From positions 12,266 through 76,265 of the forward strand of contig CAZYPX010000001.1 of NCBI GenBank assembly GCA_964649675.1: a DNA stretch of 64,000 nucleotides, in the 5' to 3' direction. A model generated the notes under the pieces. The model did no database searches. It saw only the letters and a program-made list of their open reading frames with translations, and was not told the origin of the DNA. Shown in pieces: positions 9,739 through 19,652 of the stretch. Position 1 is the first letter of the stretch; each line of letters starts with the position of its first letter. Origin of the DNA: CAZVCG01 sp964649675. GTDB taxonomy: Bacteria; Pseudomonadota; Alphaproteobacteria; UBA9219. Position numbers and translations under genes: made by a program.

Positions 9739-10167
9739 TTAATCCACCTGTTGCGCCGTCAGGAACATCGCTTTTTCGAGAGCGGCGAAAAACTGCTGGT
9801 ATGGCTGCGGATCCTCGATGGCTTGAATGTTGTACTGGGCGTTGGCCCGGACGATGAGTTGGGTGGTGCCTCTGTCTCGGACGCTGACGGTCATGCGCAT
9901 GGCATAGCCGTTAAGCTTAGTGCCGCTAACGGTTCCAAGCGTGGCGTCGGCCTTGTCGATCACGAAGCCTAAATCCTGCAGGGTGGCTATGACTGTGCGC
10001 AGCGTTTTTTGCTTGTCCGTCGTATCGAAGGCACGGCTTTGCATGCTGCGTAAGGCGACTTGGCTCTCGGATGTGGCCAGGGCTTGATCGCGGCTGTTCG
10101 TCTGACAGGCAGCCAGTGAAAAGGCCAGCAAGGAAAGGGCAAGCATTTTGGATAATTTGGAGGACAT
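9739..10167 (-). CDS. small lipoprotein, paralogue of the upstream lipoprotein
   Basis: A 142-residue precursor starting at 10167 (AAGGAA upstream). The signal peptide ends LAFSLAAC, a lipobox, so an outer-membrane or periplasm-facing lipoprotein is predicted. The mature part contains LRTVIATLQDLGFVIDKAD and ends LEKAMFLTAQQVD. These match LTAGAQVLQDLGFNLEE and LSQSVFLTAHEI in the neighbouring gene, so the two are tandem paralogues. It is last in a three-gene lipoprotein operon. Function unknown. Confidence 0.8.
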   Translation of the reverse strand: MSSKLSKMLALSLLAFSLAACQTNSRDQALATSESQVALRSMQSRAFDTTDKQKTLRTVIATLQDLGFVIDKADATLGTVSGTKLNGYAMRMTVSVRDRGTTQLIVRANAQYNIQAIEDPQPYQQFFAALEKAMFLTAQQVD

Positions 10168-10186
10168 CGATTGTTCCTTTGACGAG

Positions 10187-10708
10187 TTAGATTTCATGTG
10201 CGGTTAGGAAGACGGACTGGGAAAGTTTGTCGAAGAATTCCTGATAAAGCTTCGGATCGTCCAAGGGTTCGGTTGTGGAAACCTGCCCACGGTTGTTCCA
10301 AACCACGCGCTGGAAGGTAACGCGAGCGGCTGTCTCATTGTCACCTGTTTGACGGGTAATAAGGCTCACGCGAATTTTTTGGTTTTGATCGATGGGCATG
10401 TTCACGCCGAACATGACGGCCATAAAGACGGCTCCCGCGACCTGTCCAGCCTCTGTGGCATCTCGATCCTTCGAGCCAACAACGACGCCAAGATCCGTTT
10501 CGCTTTCCTCAAGATTGAAACCAAGATCCTGCAAGACTTGTGCGCCTGCCGTCAGGAGCTTTTTTTCATCCTTGGTTTCAAAGCGGCGGGTTTGTGACTG
10601 TCTCTGTTGAAGGTTTTCCTGGCTTAGTTCCAAAGCTTCCTTTGGTACGGTCTGTGCGCAAGCGGTCATAATGAGCAAAAGAGAAAGGCAAAAAGCAGCT
10701 TTACGCAT
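10187..10708 (-). CDS. lipoprotein of unknown function
   Basis: About 173 residues. The ATG at 10708 follows AAGGGGGA and gives a signal peptide MRKAAFCLSLLLIMTAC with lipobox. The mature region includes a short Ala/Gly/Met-rich hydrophobic stretch (VAGAVFMAVMFGVNMP) and the LxxLGF motif shared with the next gene. The C-terminus FFDKLSQSVFLTAHEI also matches the paralogue. It lies 10 bases after the BamE-like lipoprotein gene, in one operon. A cell-envelope role is inferred from the signal only. Confidence 0.8.
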   Translation of the reverse strand: MRKAAFCLSLLLIMTACAQTVPKEALELSQENLQQRQSQTRRFETKDEKKLLTAGAQVLQDLGFNLEESETDLGVVVGSKDRDATEAGQVAGAVFMAVMFGVNMPIDQNQKIRVSLITRQTGDNETAARVTFQRVVWNNRGQVSTTEPLDDPKLYQEFFDKLSQSVFLTAHEI

Positions 10709-10718
10709 CACATCCCCC

Positions 10719-11168
10719 TTAGAAGCTGGAGGAACGATAAGCATAGTCGCGGACGCGGCCTGCTTCGTCGAATTTAACAATGATGGTCAAAGTCCGCTGC
10801 GTGGTACTGGATGCGCCGGCACCGCTGCTCATACCGCCGCCAAGACCGCCCAGCAACCCAGCGCCTCCCGTTGCCCCAGCACCGCCAAAAATCAGGCCAA
10901 GGCCGCCGGAGGACGTTGAATAAACCTTCTCGGTGGCCACTTTGTCATAAACCCAGCTTTCGCGTCGCTTTTCGTCAGTTGTGACCATGTTGGGCGAGCC
11001 AAGGACTTCAACCACCTCTGCCGAGGTCATGCCGTTGCGTATTTCACGCTGTGCGGCAGCGACTGTAAGCCTCTCCTTGTCTTGATTGGACACAGCCGCG
11101 CGGTGATCCTGCGCCGACGCACAGGCAACCAGAGGCAAAAATAAGCCAATTGTCAGAATTTTACGCAT
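10719..11168 (-). CDS. BamE/SmpA-OmlA-like lipoprotein
   Basis: About 149 residues from the ATG at 11168 (GGAG upstream), with lipoprotein signal ending LPLVAC. The segment IRNGMTSAEVVEVLGSPNMV followed by ESWVYDK is the pattern of the BamE/SmpA-OmlA fold (a small domain in outer-membrane assembly and related lipoproteins). A Gly-rich insert (GGLGLIFGGAGATGGAGLL) separates it from a final strand region. First gene of the three-lipoprotein operon. It is not BamE itself: the insert and the context differ. Confidence 0.7.
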   Translation of the reverse strand: MRKILTIGLFLPLVACASAQDHRAAVSNQDKERLTVAAAQREIRNGMTSAEVVEVLGSPNMVTTDEKRRESWVYDKVATEKVYSTSSGGLGLIFGGAGATGGAGLLGGLGGGMSSGAGASSTTQRTLTIIVKFDEAGRVRDYAYRSSSF

Positions 11169-11297
11169 ACAAATCTCCATAGCTGCGGGAAGCAAGCACG
11201 TGATAGCACGGTGATGTGCCAATTCCGGTCACATTGCCCCTTGGTCGCATGAGGTTTTCTGTGGCAAGGTGAGGCAAATCATTAACGAGCTAAAACC

Positions 11298-12287
11298 ATG
11301 CGTTTTGAAAAAGCGGAAGACTTGCTTAACCTTGCCTTTGCCATGCAGTCATCTGCGGATGGTGTTGCACTGGCAGAAATAGAAGAGATGTTCGAGGTCT
11401 CGCGCCGAACAGCTATGCGAATGCGCGATGCAGTCGTTCGCGTCTATCCGCAGGCCGAGGAAACCACGGACGAGAACAGGATCAAGCGCTGGCGCATTCC
11501 GAATGCGGTGAACGGCAGACATCTCTGCCTAACCCCCGACGAACTCGCGACCCTTGATATGGCTGCCAAGGCGTTCAACGGGAAAGGCCTTGCACTACAG
11601 TCCAAGGCGCTGCGTTCGTTATGCGGAAAAATCAAAAGCTTTCAACGATGTGACATTTCACGCCGTGTCGAACCCGATCTGGAGGCGCTGATCGAAGCCG
11701 AAGGGCTTGCCGCACGTCCTGGCCCGAAGCCCAAAATCCAAGTTGAACACCTTCATTCTTTGCGCGAAGCCATTAAAGCCTGCCGCATCGTAGAGCTTCA
11801 TTATCGTGGCAAAGGCAAGAAGGACGCCGAGGTCAAACGCATTTGCCCTTACGGCTTTCTTTACGGGCACCGCCACTATCTTGTTGGCGGCGCTGCTCAG
11901 AAGGATCGCGCGGGATCCTATTATCTCTTTTGCCTCTCCCAGATTGATGGCGTAACCATCACAAAGGAAAGCTTCCGGCGGGATCCGTCATTCAACCTGC
12001 AATCCTATGCTGAACAAGCTTTTGGCGTATGGATGGAAAAGCCGCAGGAAATTGTCTGGAAGTTCTCACCGCGTGCTGCTGTTGCTGCACGGGATTTTGT
12101 GTTCCACCCCAAGCAGACGATTGAGGAAAAAAAGGACGGTTCTCTGATCGTGCGCTTCAAGGCAGGAGGCATGCTTGAGATGGCATGGCATCTGTACATG
12201 TGGGGTGATCAGGTTGAAGTGATTAAGCCACATGAACTGAAGAAAATGTTAAAGAGCAGACCGTCAAAGTGGGAAGGTTTGCCCTAA
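11298..12287 (+). CDS. WYL-domain transcriptional regulator
   Basis: 329 residues. An N-terminal winged HTH (about 1-60; LAEIEEMFEVSRRTAMRMRD) is followed by a WYL ligand-sensing domain (about 150-230; ELHYRGKGKK...YGFLYGHRHYLVGGA) and a C-terminal WCX-like tail. WYL proteins regulate many defence operons, sensing nucleic-acid or nucleotide ligands. Its TAA overlaps the ATG of the PD-(D/E)XK nuclease gene (TAATG), so the two are co-translated and the regulator probably controls that gene. Confidence 0.85.
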   Translation: MRFEKAEDLLNLAFAMQSSADGVALAEIEEMFEVSRRTAMRMRDAVVRVYPQAEETTDENRIKRWRIPNAVNGRHLCLTPDELATLDMAAKAFNGKGLALQSKALRSLCGKIKSFQRCDISRRVEPDLEALIEAEGLAARPGPKPKIQVEHLHSLREAIKACRIVELHYRGKGKKDAEVKRICPYGFLYGHRHYLVGGAAQKDRAGSYYLFCLSQIDGVTITKESFRRDPSFNLQSYAEQAFGVWMEKPQEIVWKFSPRAAVAARDFVFHPKQTIEEKKDGSLIVRFKAGGMLEMAWHLYMWGDQVEVIKPHELKKMLKSRPSKWEGLP

Positions 12288-13594
12288 TGCTCAATCCATT
12301 CGATCAATACGATGGCGATGAAAATAGGCTAACGCATGCGTTGGCGATCACCCTTGAACGTAGCTCCGCCTTTCTAGAAGCATTTGTTAATCAATGTGGT
12401 GCGAAGCGTGCACTCGGCAAAAAAGTCAGGGTGGAGATACAAGTTGTCATGCACTCTGCTGATGCTTCTGAGGAAACAGCCATCCCAGATCTCTTACTTG
12501 TTGATGAGGAAGGACGGCGAGGTCTCATTTTTGAGGTTAAGGTAGGCTCTCCATTGAAATTAGAGCAACTAAAGCGCCATGAATCTCGCGCTCGTGACTA
12601 TGGAATAGATGTCGCAGGTAAATACGCGATCACAGGCAGACAAATTGATGCATTGAAGATTGAACAATGGAAGCAAACTTCTATTCAGAAAGACTGGCAC
12701 CACATCGCGTGGACTGCAATTTATGAGTCAGCCAACAAACTAAAAGCTAAATGCAGCTGGTCTGCTGATCTCGCTGATTACCTTGGAATTGTAGCGGCTC
12801 AGAGAGGAGATGACGATATGGATGGTAGGGTAAAATTGACAACATTTACCGGCATTCCCTTTAAAGCACCGCATAGAAAAAAAAATCAAGAAGGCATGTA
12901 TGACTACGATCCAAACCAAGCAAAGCGACATCTATTGGCTTTAGTCGACTGCCTCGAAAGTGATCAAAGATTATTGACCGACCTTGGTTTTCTTAAAGGA
13001 CAGAAACCACGGCGTCGCGGCAGTGTCGAGGTATCGAACGCTGTATGGGATTATCTCTCACCGTTGGGGCAAGAGGATCACCACATTAGCGGCTATCATT
13101 TTACCATCGGTATCGCCACAGATCATGCAAGTGCGATGCTGACGGTTCCGAATGCAAGTGACGAATTTAGAAAATTAAGGCGATTTGTGAAAGATAAAGG
13201 CGAAGCTGCATTTGAAAAGCTTATACATAGTTTTCTCCAGAGAATTAGAGATTTAAACCTCGACAGGTTTGGTTTTCAGCCATGCATTGTCATGAAACAG
13301 CGCCGCTATAGAACCATGCGAGAGGTTTATGCAGTCGATGGTTCTTTGACATTCGATTTAAGAACGCTTGTTGGTCGTCCTGCAGAGGGGAAAGCGCCCG
13401 CCATACATAGGCAGCCCGAATGGACATCGTTCTGTTATCAACTTCTGAAAGATAAAAATTCAAATATCCAGTTTCAGATCGGTCTTCATTTTATGTACGG
13501 TTTTACAGAGGAATTAAATCGGGCAGAAGCGGCTGAATATTTTAAAAATTCGCTGAGAGCTACAACAGTCTTTTTGCAGGAGTTAAAGTCTTAA
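12287..13594 (+). CDS. PD-(D/E)XK-superfamily nuclease-like protein
   Basis: 435 residues from the ATG overlapping the WYL stop. The N-terminal ENRLTHAL motif (about 12-19), then IPDLL (Asp68) and IFEVK (Glu83, Lys85), form the E-D-ExK layout of PD-(D/E)XK nucleases. The remaining 300 residues are not recognised and may bind a partner or substrate. The pairing with a WYL regulator inside a defence island suggests an anti-phage effector. It ends 4 bases into the convergent helicase gene. Confidence 0.7.
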   Translation: MLNPFDQYDGDENRLTHALAITLERSSAFLEAFVNQCGAKRALGKKVRVEIQVVMHSADASEETAIPDLLLVDEEGRRGLIFEVKVGSPLKLEQLKRHESRARDYGIDVAGKYAITGRQIDALKIEQWKQTSIQKDWHHIAWTAIYESANKLKAKCSWSADLADYLGIVAAQRGDDDMDGRVKLTTFTGIPFKAPHRKKNQEGMYDYDPNQAKRHLLALVDCLESDQRLLTDLGFLKGQKPRRRGSVEVSNAVWDYLSPLGQEDHHISGYHFTIGIATDHASAMLTVPNASDEFRKLRRFVKDKGEAAFEKLIHSFLQRIRDLNLDRFGFQPCIVMKQRRYRTMREVYAVDGSLTFDLRTLVGRPAEGKAPAIHRQPEWTSFCYQLLKDKNSNIQFQIGLHFMYGFTEELNRAEAAEYFKNSLRATTVFLQELKS

Positions 13595-16500
13595 GCCACT
13601 GCCTCTTTTTCCATTCCATTCACGTACGCAGAACGATCCGCATAAGCCTTCGCCCAACAGAGCGTGTTAACGAGGCGCATCTGATCGATTGTATTGCAGG
13701 ATATCTCCAACAACCGTGGATTGGCATAAATCACGGCCAAGCATCGGGCGCGGCTGATGGCGACGTTTAGCCGGTTTCTGCTGAATAAGAATTCAATGTT
13801 GCGAGGCAATTCCTCTGCCGACGAGGTCACCATCGAAATCAGCACAACAGGCGCTTCCTGCCCTTGAAACCGGTCAACAGTGCCAACGCGCGCGCCTTCC
13901 GGCAGCGTTTTTTCCAAAAGGTCAACTTGCATATTGTAGGGCGTGACGACCAGAATATCTTCAATGCCTAGTTCGTGCTTGTCGCCAACTTCATCCACCC
14001 ACGTCATACCTAACAGGCTTTCATAGGTGTGTTTGAGACGCTCGGCTTCTTCCTCGCTCTTTTGCGAACATCCTTCATGCTCGACTTCAACAAACCGCAA
14101 GCCAGCGGATATGATGGCATCCGGATCCCGATTGCCATCAGCTACAATATGCCGTCTCGCGTTATCCAGATCTGGTTGCAAACGACCATCGTACACAGCG
14201 TCTGAAATAAAGTGGCAAATCGCCGGATGCATGCGCCGCGTTGTAGCCAGGAATATCCCCTGTTCAGGCGGCACAGTCGCCGCTTCGCCAAGAAGATACT
14301 CCAGCGCAGAAAGCCCTGAGCTGCCCGGATGAATGCCTTGAATAGGCTGGGACAACTGCATCTGATCGCCAACAAGAACAATGTTCCGCGCGGACGTCCC
14401 CATAGCGACGATATTGGCAATGCTGACTTGACCAGCCTCGTCGATGAACAGGTAATCCAAAACCTGATCGAATGCCGGACGCGAAAAGAGCCAAGCTGTT
14501 CCTGCGACCAGATTATAGGCTTCGCTTTCAGCCTCTTCATTTTTCTCCGTGTTTTGGATGAAGCCCTTGCTATCTATCGCATGATCCTCGCCAGAGCATT
14601 TTTTGACCCCACGAAAATGTATGTTCTGCTCAACGGCGCGCTTTTCCACGGCGGCAAGCAAGTTATTGATTGCTTTATGAGAGTTTGAGGCAACGCCCAC
14701 CCGTTTACCCTGTTTTAGCAGCTCCACAATTGCATGAGAGGATGTGTACGTCTTGCCCGTGCCCGGCGGCCCTTGGATCAGGATATGGCTGTTATCCAAA
14801 CGCGCTACGGCGCTCACTGCTGCTAACGTAGGATCATCTCCCGGTTTGATAATAGGGTCGCCGTGTTGGCAACCATTGATGTGTGGCAACTCTTTACGCA
14901 AGATGCTCGTTACGGCTGGGTATTGTCCTTGATTGCCATTCGCGACGGCCTCGGCATAGCGGAGAATGGCACCGCGCAAGACTTTGTCCTCTAACGGCCC
15001 TGGCGGAATGAGCGACAGACAATCAGGCAGATCTGTCTGTTTGTTGCTAATCTTGAGAGCAATCCGTCGGGCTTTATCGTCCAGACCTACGATGGTGCCG
15101 AAACGCTTGCCCGTTAATGAGCTGATCGGGTCAGTTCCAACACCCATTTTGAAATCTTGTGCTGGAAACTCGAACTCATAGACGAGTGATCTGTCGCGGG
15201 GACTCAATTTGTAAGGCGTAATGGATTTGTCGAGTGTGCACTTGCCGATGCACTCAGCGTCTTCGACCATTTCCTCATCCGACATATCCAAGCGTGTAAA
15301 CAGCGCCCACCAACCCGGCTTTGACTCACGGCGATGAAACTCAAGCAAGTGACCGACAAGCTCACGCCACGGCTTCTCGGTTTCAGGAACGCCTTCCTGC
15401 AGTTTTGCGATGAGTTGGGCTGTACGCGCCTCAGCCTCTTGTCGTGCGGCGTCCTTCTCCGGATTTTCGGGTTCGTCAGAATTAGGGGAAAACCAATCGA
15501 CATCTGAGGGCCGCAACCTCAACAACCAATCACGGCACATCAAGGTCGAGCGGCAGTCGAATTCGTTGTAATCGGAGATTTCTCTCAGAATGGCATCATC
15601 GCCCAAAGCCCGCCATTTCTCGTACATGACAATGCTGTCACCGGCTGTCTTGACTTCACCCGCGCGTTTCTCGGCATAGAATGTTTCCATATTCTTAATG
15701 GAATAACGCGGCTCGGAAACGCGAACGGCCTCGCGGACGACTTTGTAAAGATCGACCAGCTTCCGGTTGCGCAGAAGGAAATCAACTTCGGCCTCGCGCG
15801 TGCCGTGGTACATGGCCAAATTCTTTAGAGCCGTCTCCTCATACGCGGCGTAGTGGTAGATGTAGGCATCTGGATAGGCCGCAAGCCGAGCCATGATGAA
15901 ATCCATGACAGCCTCAAAAGCCTTTTTCTCCTCCTGGCGATCATGCGCCCAGAAAGCCTTAAACTCTGGTTCTCGCTTTTCATTTAGTAGGACGAAGCCG
16001 AACAGATATTCAAGACGCGGATTTCCGTAGTGGGGATCGCCTTCCATATCGAAGAAGAGATCGCCATCGTTAGGCCTGGGAAGACGAGCAAAACCTTTAT
16101 TCGCCTGAAGAGGCAAGATTTCGCATTTGTCCTGACCATCGTCTCTCTTGGCAATTTGTAAGCGGGCTTGTTCGCGCAGGCGCGTTAAGGCATCCGGTTG
16201 CAACTTGGGAATGGCTTGATCAACTGAAAGATTGGCTAGCTCCCGCATGCTGTTGATACCGGCACGGCGTAATTTCTTGATCTGGCTGCCCTGTATATTG
16301 GCCACCATACGTAGATGTTCGCTCCGTTCCCATTCCTCTTCGCAACGAAATGCCCAACGGCACTTGCTGCACCGCGAACAAGGCTCGCCGGTGCGAGGCA
16401 TATATTTCTGTTTAATGAAATCTAGAAAACGCTGCCCTGCCAACCCTTGATAGTACTGGAAATCAGAAACGCGCAGTGTGACCTTGCTCTTATTGCCGAG

Positions 16501-17010
16501 CACGACATGCAGATCACGCGGGTAAAGCCCTTGTTCTTCGGCCAGAAGATCCGAATACACATAAAGCTGGACGACATATTCCGGCTTTGCGTGCAAGGCG
16601 AGCTTCGTATCTGCAACTTCATAACTAAAATTGCCAAGTTTCGATGGCTTTTCCGTACGCAAGAGAAAATCGGCAAAGCCGTTCCATGGATCCCTGAGAA
16701 AGGCAGCCTGATAGATTACATCGACTCCGGATGCCAAAGCTTCCTTCGTCAGGGCAACCCTGCGGGTTGTCGACGTATCCTGCGGGATTTCAGCAATAGA
16801 ACAACCCAACTGCCGCAAATGCTCCAAATAGTCGTATTCATGCTGCAGCCCTTTTTGTTTCAGAAGTTCAGAGCTTTCATCGGTTTCCTTGGGCAAATCG
16901 GCTGGCGAGAAAACCTGTTGCACATCGAATAGCGTGGCACACGGACATTCCAGATACGTCACCAGATCGGAGGGAGAAAGCAACAGCCTGTTCTGTTCAT
17001 CGCGGCGCAT
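13591..17010 (-). CDS. TM0106-type RecB nuclease / DnaQ-like / SF1 helicase fusion
   Basis: 1139 residues with three recognisable parts. A RecB-like nuclease has YEVADTKL and VVQLYVY, with Cys residues at about 22 and 24 and a CSRCSKCRWAFRC cluster (about 207-220) that could hold an iron-sulphur cluster. An RNase H-like exonuclease follows (LFFDMEGD about 316; DYNEFDCRST about 485). The C-terminus is a DNA2/Upf1-like SF1 helicase (QGPPGTGKTY about 752; FIDEAGQVS; VDRFQGQEAPVVLISMV; NVAISRARC). It probably unwinds and degrades nucleic acid. The ribosome site AAGGAT lies 8 bases before the ATG. Stand-alone in the island; defence or repair role inferred. Confidence 0.8.
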   Translation of the reverse strand: MRRDEQNRLLLSPSDLVTYLECPCATLFDVQQVFSPADLPKETDESSELLKQKGLQHEYDYLEHLRQLGCSIAEIPQDTSTTRRVALTKEALASGVDVIYQAAFLRDPWNGFADFLLRTEKPSKLGNFSYEVADTKLALHAKPEYVVQLYVYSDLLAEEQGLYPRDLHVVLGNKSKVTLRVSDFQYYQGLAGQRFLDFIKQKYMPRTGEPCSRCSKCRWAFRCEEEWERSEHLRMVANIQGSQIKKLRRAGINSMRELANLSVDQAIPKLQPDALTRLREQARLQIAKRDDGQDKCEILPLQANKGFARLPRPNDGDLFFDMEGDPHYGNPRLEYLFGFVLLNEKREPEFKAFWAHDRQEEKKAFEAVMDFIMARLAAYPDAYIYHYAAYEETALKNLAMYHGTREAEVDFLLRNRKLVDLYKVVREAVRVSEPRYSIKNMETFYAEKRAGEVKTAGDSIVMYEKWRALGDDAILREISDYNEFDCRSTLMCRDWLLRLRPSDVDWFSPNSDEPENPEKDAARQEAEARTAQLIAKLQEGVPETEKPWRELVGHLLEFHRRESKPGWWALFTRLDMSDEEMVEDAECIGKCTLDKSITPYKLSPRDRSLVYEFEFPAQDFKMGVGTDPISSLTGKRFGTIVGLDDKARRIALKISNKQTDLPDCLSLIPPGPLEDKVLRGAILRYAEAVANGNQGQYPAVTSILRKELPHINGCQHGDPIIKPGDDPTLAAVSAVARLDNSHILIQGPPGTGKTYTSSHAIVELLKQGKRVGVASNSHKAINNLLAAVEKRAVEQNIHFRGVKKCSGEDHAIDSKGFIQNTEKNEEAESEAYNLVAGTAWLFSRPAFDQVLDYLFIDEAGQVSIANIVAMGTSARNIVLVGDQMQLSQPIQGIHPGSSGLSALEYLLGEAATVPPEQGIFLATTRRMHPAICHFISDAVYDGRLQPDLDNARRHIVADGNRDPDAIISAGLRFVEVEHEGCSQKSEEEAERLKHTYESLLGMTWVDEVGDKHELGIEDILVVTPYNMQVDLLEKTLPEGARVGTVDRFQGQEAPVVLISMVTSSAEELPRNIEFLFSRNRLNVAISRARCLAVIYANPRLLEISCNTIDQMRLVNTLCWAKAYADRSAYVNGMEKEAVA

Positions 17011-17124
17011 TCTAAATTATCCTTATTGGAAGCGTTTAATAAGATACGACAACATGCTACCAGACAAGGGGCGTTGTAAATAATGCACACGCCAGTTTTG
17101 GTCACATAGGATTTACGTTCGTGT

Positions 17125-18543
17125 TTAATGAATTGCCCCAAACCTTTTCCGCGCATCCTTAACAGCCTTTTTGACCATGGCTGGAGACGTTCCACCATAA
17201 CTTTTTCGGCTTTTCGCGGCGGTTTCCGGCGAAAGAATAGTGAAAATCGCTGGAGTTATCCGTGGTTCAGCCTTCTGTATTTCATCAAGCTTGAGTTGAT
17301 CGAGCAGACATCCTTTCTCCTCTGCCATTCTCACGATATTTCCGGTCACGTGATGCGCTTGCCTGAATGGAAGACCAAGTTCTCGCACAAGCCAATCGGC
17401 CAAATCAGTGGCCGTGATGAATCCTTCCTGTAAAGCTGAGTCCAGAGCTGCTTTGTTTGCTTTCATATCACGCACCATGCCCGCCATAGCTGCTATCACC
17501 AAGTGCAAGGTGTCTAGCGCGTCAAAAACAGGCTCCTTGTCTTCCTGCATGTCCTTGGCATACGTGAGCGCAAGACCTTTCATGACGACAAGCAGTGTAC
17601 TAAATGAGCCGAGCAATCGACCCGTTTTTCCTCGCACAAGTTCCGCAGCATCTGGATTGCGCTTTTGAGGCATGATCGAACTGCCGGAAGTAAATGCTTC
17701 GGAAAGTTTAACAAACCCAAAGCGCGGGTTGCACCAGATAACGAACTCTTCGGCCAATCTGGACAGGTTCATGCCGATAATGCTGGCCGTTGCAAGAAAT
17801 TCGAGGGCAAAATCCCTTGCAGAAACGGCGTCCATTGAATTCGCCATGGGCTTTTCGAATCCCAGTTCTTTCGCAACCATGTGTCGATCAATCGGAAATG
17901 AAGTCCCGGCCAACGCAGCAGCACCTAGCGGCATTTCATTGACGCGTTTCCTGCAATCCACGAGGCGCGCCCGATCACGGCCCAACATCTCAACGTAAGC
18001 CAGCAGATGGTGACCCATTGTAACCGGCTGGGCCGGTTGCATATGCGTGAAGCCCGGCATCAAAACGGCGGCATATTCCTCAGCCTTGTCGATCAAAGCT
18101 GCTTGCAAGTCGCGAAGAGCGGAATCCAAACCGTCAATAGCGTCCCGAAGCCATAAGCGAAAGTCGGTCGTTACCTGATCGTTCCGTGAACGCGCGGTAT
18201 GAAGCCTCTTGGCTGGTTCTCCGATCAATTCGCTCAGCCGAGATTCGATGTTCATATGAACGTCCTCAAGAGTACGCGAAAATTTGAACTGACCCGTCTC
18301 TATTTCCTTCTGTATCTTGTCCAGCCCTTTGTCGATCGCTTTCGCATCTTTCTGGCTGATGATCCCGCAAGCCGCGAGCATATTGGCATGGGCTTTCGAG
18401 GCGAGGATGTCGTGCGCATAAAGCCGCTTGTCCACGTCGACGGACGCGTTGATCTCGGCCATGATCGCGGCAGGCCCTTGCGAATAATGGCCACCCCACA
18501 ATGGATTAGCTGCATTCTTTTTTGATCCCAATTTGCGCTTCAT
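17125..18543 (-). CDS. argH: argininosuccinate lyase
   Basis: The 472-residue length is normal for the family. It cleaves argininosuccinate to arginine and fumarate in the cytosol. Visible signatures are TARSRNDQV near residue 113, TSFPIDR, and the fumarase/lyase signature GSSIMPQKRNPD near 290. The gene starts 3 bases after the M20 deacylase and closes the minus-strand operon, so it completes arginine formation from citrulline with the ArgG upstream. Whether it is the cell's only ArgH cannot be told from this window. Confidence 0.93.
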   Translation of the reverse strand: MKRKLGSKKNAANPLWGGHYSQGPAAIMAEINASVDVDKRLYAHDILASKAHANMLAACGIISQKDAKAIDKGLDKIQKEIETGQFKFSRTLEDVHMNIESRLSELIGEPAKRLHTARSRNDQVTTDFRLWLRDAIDGLDSALRDLQAALIDKAEEYAAVLMPGFTHMQPAQPVTMGHHLLAYVEMLGRDRARLVDCRKRVNEMPLGAAALAGTSFPIDRHMVAKELGFEKPMANSMDAVSARDFALEFLATASIIGMNLSRLAEEFVIWCNPRFGFVKLSEAFTSGSSIMPQKRNPDAAELVRGKTGRLLGSFSTLLVVMKGLALTYAKDMQEDKEPVFDALDTLHLVIAAMAGMVRDMKANKAALDSALQEGFITATDLADWLVRELGLPFRQAHHVTGNIVRMAEEKGCLLDQLKLDEIQKAEPRITPAIFTILSPETAAKSRKSYGGTSPAMVKKAVKDARKRFGAIH

Positions 18544-18546
18544 GTT

Positions 18547-19608
18547 TTATCCATTCGTGAAGGATTGGATGACGTTTTTGTAAACGGTTATGGCGCTTCG
18601 AATAGACGATAAGCTCGCATATTCATCAGCTATATGGGCCTGTTTAATGCTGCCGGGGCCAAGAATTATGCTTGGCGCTGTGGCAAAAGCCATATCACAG
18701 TTTCCGTTAAAAACGCACTCAGGCTCGTCTGAATAGTTTGCACGAAAGGCTTTCACAATTTTGGAATCCGGAGGGTTCTGCATAGGGTGCCTGCGATCAA
18801 ACAAGACCTCTGCATCCACCCCTGTTTCCCGTATCGCCTGTATAACCCACTCGTTATTTCTCTCCGGTGTCGTGCGAATATCGAGGGTCGTTTCTATTAG
18901 CGAGGGTATCTGGTTGGCACTTTTACCACCTTGAACGATAGTCGGCTCTATCGTTGCCCCTCCCCACGGGGAATTGTCCTTTAGATCAATGGCACGAATA
19001 GCAACTATATCTCGCAACAGCTTATCAATCGCGTTCTTGCCTTCCCACGGCGTGGAGGCATGGCATCCGATGCCACGTGATTTAATCTTGATGCCAATGG
19101 CTCCCCTCATTGCCGATGCCATTTGCAAATCGGTAGGTTCCCCAAAGATAGCGGCATCGTACCGAGGCAAGTCCGGCTCAATTTTAACAAAGCCATTCGG
19201 GCCTGTTTCCTCTTCCGCAACCAGACACAAAATTACCTTTCCGCATCTGAGTGGCTGCACAAGGCGGGTTGCTGCTATGAGGCTGACCACGGAGGCTCCA
19301 GCGTCATTCGCGCCAAGTCCAAAAAGTTTGTCGCCCTCAATTTCCGCGCCAAAAGGATTCTTCGTCCAGTTGTCCAGAACTTGTACAGTATCTATATGGC
19401 TGCACAGAAGGAGCGTCGGGCCTTCTGATTGACCTTCCAATTCTACTATCAGGTTGTTGCCAATTCGCCTGACCTTGTCCGAAAAATAGGCGCGCAAAAG
19501 TCCTTGAAGATAATCGGCAGCTTTTGCTTCCTCCTTGGAAAGCGAGGGAATGGCAACCAACGATTGAAGAGTCGATATAGCCTCTTGAAAAATCAATTCC
19601 GCATCCAT
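18547..19608 (-). CDS. M20 metallopeptidase-family deacylase (ArgE-like; candidate N-acyl-citrulline deacylase)
   Basis: 353 residues from the ATG at 19608 (GGGAGGAA upstream). M20 di-zinc ligands are visible: SHIDTV, the Asp in GANDAGA, the AEEETG pair, GEPTD and the late QAHIADEY His. The family removes acyl groups from acyl-amino acids. Placement between argG and argH, with a Bacteroidetes-like ArgG, suggests N-acetyl- or N-succinyl-citrulline as substrate, as known for ArgE' of Xanthomonas and Bacteroides. N-acetylornithine is the alternative. The substrate is inferred from context only. Confidence 0.8.
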   Translation of the reverse strand: MDAELIFQEAISTLQSLVAIPSLSKEEAKAADYLQGLLRAYFSDKVRRIGNNLIVELEGQSEGPTLLLCSHIDTVQVLDNWTKNPFGAEIEGDKLFGLGANDAGASVVSLIAATRLVQPLRCGKVILCLVAEEETGPNGFVKIEPDLPRYDAAIFGEPTDLQMASAMRGAIGIKIKSRGIGCHASTPWEGKNAIDKLLRDIVAIRAIDLKDNSPWGGATIEPTIVQGGKSANQIPSLIETTLDIRTTPERNNEWVIQAIRETGVDAEVLFDRRHPMQNPPDSKIVKAFRANYSDEPECVFNGNCDMAFATAPSIILGPGSIKQAHIADEYASLSSIRSAITVYKNVIQSFTNG

Positions 19609-19652
19609 TTTCTTCCTCCCCGAAAAATTGGTCACCATTCCCATATCAGCGT

